The notes under the pieces: generated by a model
Database searches by the model: none
What the model saw: only the letters and a program-made list of their open reading frames with translations
What the model was told of the DNA's origin: nothing
Assembly: GCA_021806565.1 (NCBI GenBank)
Contig: JAJZXK010000027.1
Location: 1 to 37,897, forward strand
Origin: Bacillota bacterium
Lineage (GTDB): Bacteria; Bacillota; Sulfobacillia; RBS10-35; JAJYVN01
DNA: 37,897 nt
Reading direction: 5' to 3'
Part shown: piece after piece, positions 31,936-37,897 of the stretch
Numbering within the stretch: the stretch's first letter is position 1
Layout of the letters: each line of letters starts with the position of its first letter
Position numbers and translations under genes: made by a program

Positions 31936-33855
31936 GTGCGTATGAGCGAGTCCGGTCCGCGCCGCGCCGAGCGTCTGGAACTGCCTGACGGTGAGGGGGG
32001 GGGCGCGCGGGCGGACGCCCTGCCGGCGCGTTCCGACCTGGATCCGCGCGACCAGTGGCGTCTGGAGGACATCTACCCGGCCGACGATGTCTGGGAACGC
32101 GATTTCGGCGCCCTGCAGCCGCAGACGGCCGCGGCTGCGGCCTACCGCGGCCAGCTGGGCTCGTCCGCGGCGGTGCTGCTGGAGGCCCTGCGGCTACGGG
32201 AGCGGCAGTCCCAGGTGCTGGAGCGGTTGTTCGCGTACGCCCACATGCGCAGCGACGAGGATACGCGCCGTTCGACCTACCAGGCGATGCAGGGCCGGAT
32301 CGCCAGCCTGGCGACCCAGATCGAGGGCAACTGGGCTTACTTCGAACCCGAACTGCTGGCGCTGCCGGAGGCTACGCTGCGCGGTTGGATCGAGCACCCG
32401 CCCACCGACGCGTCCGGGCTGGAGATCTACCGCCACCGCCTGGAGGACCTGCTGCGTACCAAGCCACATGTGTTGAGCGCGCCGGAGGAGGAGTTGCTCG
32501 CGCGCGCCGGCGATGTCGCCCGTGCGCCGGACGTCGTCTTCGGGATGCTCAACGAGGCCGATCTGCGCTTTCCCGAGGTGCACGACGAACAGGGGCGGCG
32601 CATCGAACTGACCAAGGGCCGCTACATCCGCCTGCTGGAGAGCCGCAAGCGGGCCGTCCGCGAGGAGGCTTTCCGCACGCTGTATGCGGCGTACGGCCGC
32701 CAACGCAACACACTGGGGGCGCTCCTGGGCTCGGCCGTGCAGCGCGACTGGTTCTATGCCCAGGCGCGGCGGTATGGCTCCTGCCTGGAGATGGCCCTGG
32801 ACGGCGATAACATCCCGGTGTCCGTCTACACCAGCCTGATTGGGGCCGTCCGCGCCCGCCTGCCGGAACTGCACCGGTACCTGCGCCTGCGCCGCCACGT
32901 CCTGGGCGTCGAGCGGTTGCACATGTATGACCTGTACGTGCCGCTGGTGGAGGAGCCGCGGGCCGATATCCCCTATCCTGAGGCGGTGGACCTGGTCGCC
33001 GCAGGCATCGTGCCCCTCGGCGAGGACTACGTCGCCCGTTACCGGCGCGGCACGGCGGGCGGCTGGGTCGACGTCTTCGAGAACCAGGGCAAGCGGGGCG
33101 GCGCGTATTCTTACGGGGTGTATGGCGTGCACCCCTTTGTGCTGATGAACTACCAGGGCAGCTTCGACCACGTGTTCACGCTGGCGCACGAGTTCGGCCA
33201 CGCCCTGCATAGCGACCTGACCCAGTCGGCGCAGCCCTACACTTACGCCAACTACTCGATCTTTGCCGCCGAGGTGGCCAGCACCGTCAACGAGGCGTTG
33301 CTGATGGGCGACCTGCTGCGGCGGGCGACCGATACGCGCGAGCGCGCCTACCTGATCAACCACCACCTGGAGGGTTTCCGCACCACGCTGATCCGCCAGG
33401 TGATGTTTGCCGAGTTCGAACTGCGCATCCACGAGCAGGTGGAGCGGGGCGAGTCGCTGACGGCGGACGGGCTCTCGGAGGTGTACCGCGCGCTCAACGC
33501 CGACTACTACGGGGCCGAGGTGGAGTTGGACCCGGAGATCGATTTGGAGTGGGCGCGCATTCCCCACTTCTACCGCGCCTTCTACGTCTACAAGTACGCG
33601 ACGGGCTTCTCGGCGGCCCAGGCGCTGGCCGAGGCGGTGCGCCGCGGCGGCGCCGTGGCGCGGGATCGCTACCTGGAGTTCCTGCGCTCCGGCTCGCACG
33701 GCTACCCGGTGGACCTGTTGCGCCGCGCCGGGGTGGATATGGTGACCCCCGCGCCCGTGGCGGCCGCGCTGGACGTCTTTGCCCGCCTGGTCGGTGAACT
33801 CGAGGGTCTGATTGGGAGCGGCGCGGCTCCAGGATCCGCGGCACAGAAGGGGTGA
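31936..33855 (+). CDS. pepF: Oligoendopeptidase F (M3 family zinc metallopeptidase)
   Basis: Predicted 639 aa from GTG 31936; TTG 31930 and ATG 31942 are nearby alternatives after GGGAGAGGGGAG. From about residue 34 the sequence DLDPRDQWRLEDIYPADDVWERD is the normal PepF opening, so the first 30 residues are an extra tail, encoded across a run of nine G (31995-32003). The zinc motif HEFGH starts at residue 418 (TLAHEFGHALHSD), and the third ligand Glu lies in FAAEVASTVNEALL. IPHFYRAFYVYKYATGFSAAQALAE is the conserved substrate-binding region. It cleaves short peptides in the cytoplasm. Its stop overlaps the hemQ start (GTGA). Confidence 0.93.
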   Translation: MRMSESGPRRAERLELPDGEGGGARADALPARSDLDPRDQWRLEDIYPADDVWERDFGALQPQTAAAAAYRGQLGSSAAVLLEALRLRERQSQVLERLFAYAHMRSDEDTRRSTYQAMQGRIASLATQIEGNWAYFEPELLALPEATLRGWIEHPPTDASGLEIYRHRLEDLLRTKPHVLSAPEEELLARAGDVARAPDVVFGMLNEADLRFPEVHDEQGRRIELTKGRYIRLLESRKRAVREEAFRTLYAAYGRQRNTLGALLGSAVQRDWFYAQARRYGSCLEMALDGDNIPVSVYTSLIGAVRARLPELHRYLRLRRHVLGVERLHMYDLYVPLVEEPRADIPYPEAVDLVAAGIVPLGEDYVARYRRGTAGGWVDVFENQGKRGGAYSYGVYGVHPFVLMNYQGSFDHVFTLAHEFGHALHSDLTQSAQPYTYANYSIFAAEVASTVNEALLMGDLLRRATDTRERAYLINHHLEGFRTTLIRQVMFAEFELRIHEQVERGESLTADGLSEVYRALNADYYGAEVELDPEIDLEWARIPHFYRAFYVYKYATGFSAAQALAEAVRRGGAVARDRYLEFLRSGSHGYPVDLLRRAGVDMVTPAPVAAALDVFARLVGELEGLIGSGAAPGSAAQKG

Positions 33856-34550
33856 GCCCCGTGGCAGATGTGGATGCGCCCAAGGTTCCGGACACCCAGT
33901 TCACCCATACCCTCGTCTACCGGCGCACCGAGCGCTGGCTCCAGGCGGGACCGCCCGAGGTGGTGGCCGGCGAGGTGGCCGACGCCCTGGCCGCCTCGCC
34001 GGCGGTGACCGTCCGCGGCATCTACAGCACGGCGGGGCTGCGTCCTGACGCCGACGTCGCGTTTTGGCTGCTGGCACCGGACGTGCCGGCGGTGCAGCGG
34101 GTGGCCGCGGCGCTGCGGCGCACCCGCTTCGGTCGGGCCTGCGACCTCTCGTATGCCTTCCTGGGCGTGGCGCACAGGCCCGAATATGTGGGCGACCACT
34201 ACGCCAGCTTCCAACTCGGCAAACCGCCGCTGCGCTACCTCTGCCTGTATCCCTTCGTGCGCACCCCCGATTGGTACCTCCTGCCGTACGAGGAACGGGC
34301 CCGCATCCTGCGCGAGCACGGCGGCATGGGGCGTGAGTTCCCGGAGGTCCAGACCAACAACGTCCAGGCCTTCGGACTGGGTGACTGGGAGTGGCTGCTC
34401 GCCTTCGAGTGCGATCGGCCGGAGCGCTTCACCGCGCTGATCCGCCGGCTGCGGGAGGCGGAGGCGCGGCGCTGGACCAAAGAGGAGATCCCGTTCATCC
34501 TCGGCCGCCGGGTGGACGAGGTGGACGAGGCCCTCGCGGAACTGGGGTAG
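33852..34550 (+). CDS. hemQ: Coproheme decarboxylase HemQ (chlorite dismutase family)
   Basis: Predicted 232 aa. HemQ turns coproheme III into heme b, the last step of the Gram-positive (coproporphyrin-dependent) heme pathway. Family features are HTLVYRRTERW at the start of the ferredoxin-like fold, LCLYPFVRTPDWYLLPYEERARILREHGGMGREF in the centre and AFGLGDWEWLLAFECDRPERF later. Y133 corresponds to the reactive Tyr and H156 to the proximal heme ligand. The stretch that is YPM-S-K in staphylococci reads YPFVR here, as in many actinobacterial and clostridial relatives. GTG start at 33852 overlaps the pepF stop. Confidence 0.9.
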   Translation: MSPVADVDAPKVPDTQFTHTLVYRRTERWLQAGPPEVVAGEVADALAASPAVTVRGIYSTAGLRPDADVAFWLLAPDVPAVQRVAAALRRTRFGRACDLSYAFLGVAHRPEYVGDHYASFQLGKPPLRYLCLYPFVRTPDWYLLPYEERARILREHGGMGREFPEVQTNNVQAFGLGDWEWLLAFECDRPERFTALIRRLREAEARRWTKEEIPFILGRRVDEVDEALAELG

Positions 34551-34556
34551 GCCGCC

Positions 34557-35096
34557 GTGGTGAGCAGCCTGCAACTGCTGCGCTGGGTGCGGGCGTCCGG
34601 TCCCCTGGCGCCCGCCGCGCTCTTCGGGCTCCTGGCGGCGCACGGGCTGTTGCTGCCGGTTCCGGCGACCGCCCTGACCGTCCTGGCCGGCGCGGCGTTC
34701 GGCCCGGTCGCCGGTCTGGCGGTGTCTTGGGTCGGCAACGTCGTCGGGGCGGTGCTGGCCTGGGGCGTCGCCCGCCGCTTCGGACCGGGGCTGCGGGCCC
34801 GCCTGCCGGCCGCCTGGCGGGCCCGGTTGGCCGCGGCGGCCCACGGGCGGGCCTTCACGGTGGTGCTGGCCGCCCGGCTGCTGCCGTGGCTGCCGTTGGC
34901 CCCGGTCAGCTGGGCCTGCGGGGCGATGGACGTGCCCCTGGCCCCATACCTCGCGGCGACGGCCCTCGGGGTGCTGCCGGAGACGGCCGTGCTGGCATGG
35001 TTTGGCTCCAGCGCAGGTCTGGGGCTGCTCGGGGCTGCGGCCGCCGCCGTCCTGGTATGGTGGCTCTGGCGGTGCCTCCGGCCCGCGGTCGGCTGA
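34557..35096 (+). CDS. VTT-domain (TVP38/TMEM64, DedA superfamily) membrane protein
   Basis: Predicted 179 aa, GTG start 6 bases after the hemQ stop. The core GAAFGPVAGLAVSWVGNVVGAVLAWGVARRFG followed by AARLLPWLPLAPVSWACGAMDVPLAPYLAATALGVLPETAVL is the VTT signature (G.lfG...G......g...Ga...f...R, then R..P..P.....y..G). It has about five membrane helices. Members are thought to act in lipid scrambling or transport, but no substrate is known for this gene. It sits in a tight run with hemQ and the Mo-type transporter. Confidence 0.8.
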   Translation: MVSSLQLLRWVRASGPLAPAALFGLLAAHGLLLPVPATALTVLAGAAFGPVAGLAVSWVGNVVGAVLAWGVARRFGPGLRARLPAAWRARLAAAAHGRAFTVVLAARLLPWLPLAPVSWACGAMDVPLAPYLAATALGVLPETAVLAWFGSSAGLGLLGAAAAAVLVWWLWRCLRPAVG

Positions 35097-35123
35097 CGCG
35101 GTTCCAGGGAGGGAGGGGCGCTG

Positions 35124-36950
35124 GTGGGGCGGGGGTCGGTGGCGCGCGCCCTGGCCCTGCCGGCCGTGCTGCTTGCGCTCTACCTGCTATTGCCGTTTGC
35201 TGCGCTGGCCGTCGCGCTGGCGGTCCGGGGCCTGCGGCCGTCGCTCCCGCTTTTTCGGCCCCTGGCCGTCTCGTTGGGCACGGCGGCGGTGTCCACGGCC
35301 CTGGTGGCGTGCGGCGGCGTTCCCCTGGGCTACCTGCTGGCGCGCGGCCGCAGAGGGCTGTCGGTGCACGCGCTCGGGATCCTGGTCCAACTGCCGCTGG
35401 CGGTCCCGCCGCTGGTCGGCGGCCTGTTGCTGCTGCTGCTCTTCGGTCCCTACGCCCCCCTGGGCCGTGCCATCCCGGTTTCGGACACCCTGCTCGGGAT
35501 CGTGGTGGCGCAGACCTTCGTCGCGGCACCCTTTGCCGTCGTGGCGTCCCGCAGTGCCTTCTCCGCCCTGGACCCTGAGGTGGAGGCCGTCGCCGCGACC
35601 TGTGGCCTCGGCCCGCTGGGGGTGTTCTGGCGGGCGGCTCTGCCGGGCGCCTGGCCGGGCGTGCGCGCCGGCCTCGCCCTGACGTTTGTGCGCGCCTTCG
35701 GGGAGTTTGGGGCGACCTTGATCCTCGCCTACCACCCCTACGGCCTGCCGGTGGCCACCTGGGTGGCATTCGCCGGCAGCGGCCTGCACAGCGCTTTGCA
35801 GGCCGCTGGCCTGGCGACCGCCGCCGTCGTCGCCGTCCTGGCAGCTGTGGTCTGGGTGTCCCGCCCCCGCCGCCTCAAACCGCCGCGCGAGGCCCCCGGC
35901 GGCCGCCGGGCGGCAGCGGCGCCGGCGGTGGTCCCCGCCCTCGATCTGCGCCTGGAGGGGATACGGGCCCGGGCTGGGAGTTTTCATCTGGTCCTGGACC
36001 GGCCGGCGTCCGGGGGGCGCCTGGTGATCCTGGGACCGTCGGGGGCGGGCAAGTCCCTGACCCTGCGCCTGCTGGCGGGCGTGGCCGCACCTGATAGCGG
36101 TTCCATCCGCTTTGGCCCGGAGGTGTGGTCCGGTCCGGCCGGCGGCCACTGGCTCCCGCCGGAGCGGCGCCAGATCGGCTATGTCCCACAGGGCGGCGCC
36201 CTGCTGCCGCACCTGAACTGCGCCGGGAACGTGGGATTCGGCCTCGGCCACCTGCCGCCGGGGGAGCGCCGCCTGGCGGTGGACGAATGGCTTGAGCGTT
36301 TGGGGCTGGAGCATCTGGCGAATCGGCTGCCGGCGGAACTCTCCGGCGGCCAGCGCCAGCGTGTGGCCCTGGCGCGCGCCCTGGCGCCGGGCCCGCGCCT
36401 GCTGCTCTTGGATGAGCCGTTTTCCGCCCTGGACGCCCCGCTGCGCCGGGAGATGGGGGATCTGCTGCTGGCCGCCGCCACGGTGCCGTGGGTCCTGGTG
36501 ACGCACGACCCCGTCGAGGCGGCCCGGTTGGGCGACGAGGTCTGGGTGCTGGTGGGGGGGCGCATCGCCCAGGGCGGCACCTTGGAGGTGATCCGGCGCC
36601 AACCGGCCGACCCGGCTGTGGCGCGCGTCGTCGGGATTCCCAATGTGTTCGTCGTCGGGCAGTCCCCCTGGACGGACCCGCCCGGCTGCCGGCCCGGTGG
36701 TGCCTGGTGTGTGCTGCCCGAACGGGTGCGCCTCCTTCCGCCGGGGGCAGGGACCACCGGACTGGTGGCATGCCGCGGCCGGGTGCGCGCCGCGGCGCCC
36801 ACCGGCGGGGGGTACGAGTTCACGGTGCTGCCGCTGGCGGGGGGGGGGCCGGTCGTGGTGGCGGCCGGACCGCGGCCGGCGGTTCCCCCGGAGCCGGGCC
36901 GGCTGTGCTGGGTCGCCTACGACCCGGAGACGGCGCACGTCTGGGCCTGA
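35124..36950 (+). CDS. modBC: Fused molybdate/tungstate-type ABC transporter: ModB permease joined to ModC ATPase
   Basis: Predicted 608 aa from GTG 35124. Residues 1-245 are a ModB-type permease with about five helices and the ModB hallmark VRAFGEFGATLILAYHP (189-205), plus the EAA-like loop DPEVEAVAATCGLGPLGVFWRAALPGA. A 25-residue Arg/Pro/Ala linker leads to a ModC-type ATPase: Walker A GPSGAGKS (304-311), Q loop at Q355, LSGGQRQR (406-413), Walker B LLLLDEPFSALD (426-437) and switch LVTHD. The C-terminal 90 residues look like a TOBE regulatory domain. The family imports molybdate, tungstate or sulfate; FGEFGAT favours Mo/W. No substrate-binding protein (ModA/WtpA/TupA) is nearby. A run of 10 G lies at 36839-36848. 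Confidence 0.88.
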   Translation: MGRGSVARALALPAVLLALYLLLPFAALAVALAVRGLRPSLPLFRPLAVSLGTAAVSTALVACGGVPLGYLLARGRRGLSVHALGILVQLPLAVPPLVGGLLLLLLFGPYAPLGRAIPVSDTLLGIVVAQTFVAAPFAVVASRSAFSALDPEVEAVAATCGLGPLGVFWRAALPGAWPGVRAGLALTFVRAFGEFGATLILAYHPYGLPVATWVAFAGSGLHSALQAAGLATAAVVAVLAAVVWVSRPRRLKPPREAPGGRRAAAAPAVVPALDLRLEGIRARAGSFHLVLDRPASGGRLVILGPSGAGKSLTLRLLAGVAAPDSGSIRFGPEVWSGPAGGHWLPPERRQIGYVPQGGALLPHLNCAGNVGFGLGHLPPGERRLAVDEWLERLGLEHLANRLPAELSGGQRQRVALARALAPGPRLLLLDEPFSALDAPLRREMGDLLLAAATVPWVLVTHDPVEAARLGDEVWVLVGGRIAQGGTLEVIRRQPADPAVARVVGIPNVFVVGQSPWTDPPGCRPGGAWCVLPERVRLLPPGAGTTGLVACRGRVRAAAPTGGGYEFTVLPLAGGGPVVVAAGPRPAVPPEPGRLCWVAYDPETAHVWA

Positions 36951-36986
36951 GGCGTTTCGCGGGTGCCGCCCAGCTGACCGCCTCAG
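36947..36986. terminator. Hairpin between convergent genes, possible bidirectional terminator
   Basis: CTGAGGCG (36947-36954) and CGCCTCAG (36979-36986) form a perfect 8-bp stem. An inner GGG/CCC pairing (36961-36971) can shorten the loop. The arms contain the TGA stop codons of modBC (36948-36950) and of the opposing gene (36985-36983). There is no T-tract on either side, so termination is a guess from position. Confidence 0.4.
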
Positions 36987-37762
36987 TGCAGCGGCGGCAG
37001 CAGCCAGAGGGCGGCGAGGTTCGCGACCACCAGCGCGAGCGCCGCACCGGCGGCGCCCGTGCGGCGCCGAGCCCAGCCAAGCCAGAGGCCGAGGACGACA
37101 GCGAGGCCGAAGGGCGGCACGGGGGTGTTGCCCAGGGGCCCGCTCAGCGCGAAGGCCACGGCCGGGATGAGCGCCGCCTGCCAGGGCGGCAGTAGGTCGT
37201 CCAGCCGCGTCTGCAGCAAGCCGAAGCAGAGGCCGACCAGCGCAGCCGGCAGCAGCACGCCGTCGAGCAGTGTGAGGCCCAGCACCGCGTGGGCGCGCAG
37301 CAGCACGCCGGCGGCCCCGCGGGTCGGGACGGCCCCGACCCACACCGCCAGCGCGGCGCCGACGGTGAACAGCCCCAGGGCCGGCAGGGGTGGGCGCGGC
37401 AGGACGAGTTCCAGGGGGTGCAGCCAGCGCGTGCGCAGCGCCACCAGGACCGCGCCGCCCGCAGCCGCCAGCGAGGCCACGAGGGCGAACACCGCCAGGC
37501 CTGGGGAGACGGACGCCGGCCGCAGCCAGAGCGCACCGGCCCGCCGGCTTTCCAGGGCCAGCAGCGCTAGGCCGCCGCTGGCGATGCCCGCATACCCATA
37601 CAGCGCCACCAGGCGCAGGGCCTGGGTGCGCGCCGGGGCGGTGCGGACGGCGCCGATCGCACCCGCCCCCGGTTCGGCCGCCGATCGGCCGAGGCCCGCC
37701 CACGCCGCCCGCAAAGTGGCGGCGCTCAAGGCCGGCCGGGGCAACGCCAACCGCCATCGCAC
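36983..37762 (-). CDS. Polytopic membrane protein resembling a CPBP (CAAX-type) protease without catalytic residues
   Basis: Predicted 259 aa from GTG 37762, without a convincing Shine-Dalgarno; later starts are possible. About seven hydrophobic segments. The second half (LLDGVLLPAALVGLCFGLLQTRLDDLLPPWQAALIPAVAFALSGP...GLWLGWARRRTGAAGAALALVVANLAALWLL) follows the CPBP/Abi layout: motif helix, short loop, hydrophobic helix, then G.wLGw...rtG....a...h...N. The EExxxR glutamates and the following His of active CPBP proteases are not there. It may be a non-catalytic relative or simply an unrelated membrane protein. It converges on modBC. Downstream of its start (37763-37897) I see no gene. Confidence 0.5.
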   Translation of the reverse strand: MRWRLALPRPALSAATLRAAWAGLGRSAAEPGAGAIGAVRTAPARTQALRLVALYGYAGIASGGLALLALESRRAGALWLRPASVSPGLAVFALVASLAAAGGAVLVALRTRWLHPLELVLPRPPLPALGLFTVGAALAVWVGAVPTRGAAGVLLRAHAVLGLTLLDGVLLPAALVGLCFGLLQTRLDDLLPPWQAALIPAVAFALSGPLGNTPVPPFGLAVVLGLWLGWARRRTGAAGAALALVVANLAALWLLPPLH

Positions 37763-37897
37763 CCGTGGCGCCTGCCAACGCTTGCGGTGCCGCTTGCGCC
37801 GGGGTCCCAGGGAGGACTGCGGGGGCGGGGTGCCCGGCGCGGTCCGCCGCCTCGGGGCGGACGCACCGGCGGCTCGGCCGCGCGGGCCGCGCTCGTG

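Noticed and set aside
35187-37778. 863-codon minus-strand open frame
   Set aside because: It is antisense to modBC and crosses the opposing gene. The product is Gly/Arg/Pro-rich without domains; long antisense frames are expected at this GC content.
1-37897. CRISPR arrays, rRNA and tRNA genes
   Set aside because: I saw no regularly spaced repeats, no rRNA-like conserved stretches and no cloverleaf with a TTCGA-type arm on either strand. A covariance-model scan was not possible.

Overview
This is a very GC-rich bacterial window (roughly 70% or more G+C by eye). GTG and TTG starts are frequent, and strong G-rich Shine-Dalgarno sequences precede many genes. Several traits point to a Gram-positive (monoderm) lineage: a HemQ-type coproheme decarboxylase, PepF, HxlR, short EmrA without a long coiled coil, lipoproteins with LAGC lipoboxes, and a PhoU-PhoB-PhoR cluster. 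A high-GC Bacillota of the Sulfobacillus/Thermaerobacter type is my best guess. That is inference; no rRNA or other taxonomic marker is present.

Layout. 1-125: 3' end and right-end hairpin of an IS200/IS605-type tnpB element. 228-1390: an Hfq-like Sm protein with a long N-terminal extension, then a membrane-anchored NERD-like protein. 1356-3491 (minus): TetR regulator and a GabT-like aminotransferase. 3741-4781: selD, whose catalytic position is an in-frame UGA (selenocysteine) followed by a SECIS-like hairpin. 5090-9735: MarR, EmrA and EmrB drug-efflux genes and a small membrane protein, interrupted by an apparently intact orphan tnpB (5592-6791, minus). 9770-13524: membrane GT-C-like proteins and a lipoprotein polysaccharide deacetylase. 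13701-14648: an unusual thyX. 14621-16910 (minus): a MarR-controlled 14-helix MFS pump. 17093-21138: a sulfatase, a membrane-anchored propeller-like protein and a lipoprotein glycoside hydrolase. 21165-24859 (minus): an HD-GYP protein, a TPR protein and a lipoprotein. 24918-25581: divergent HxlR and CDGSH genes. 25704-30919: pstC-pstA-pstB-phoU-phoB-phoR with no pstS. 31026-36950: a TIM-barrel isomerase-like gene, pepF, hemQ, a VTT/TVP38 membrane protein and a fused modB-modC. 36983-37762 (minus): a membrane protein resembling a CPBP protease without its catalytic residues. The last 135 bases hold nothing I can call.

How the parts fit. Genes 25704-30919 form one overlapping operon for phosphate uptake and its control. 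Genes 31936-36950 are also tightly packed, with GTGA overlap or short gaps. The selenoprotein SelD implies that the cell has the full Sec-insertion machinery. Together with the Mo/W importer this suggests, by inference only, a Sec- and Mo/W-dependent enzyme such as formate dehydrogenase elsewhere in the genome. The most notable observations are the UGA-containing selD, the Hfq-like domain at the end of a 155-residue protein, the ThyX with insertions in both substrate-binding motifs, and the orphan TnpB with a guide-RNA-like 3' hairpin lodged between a marR gene and its likely efflux operon.
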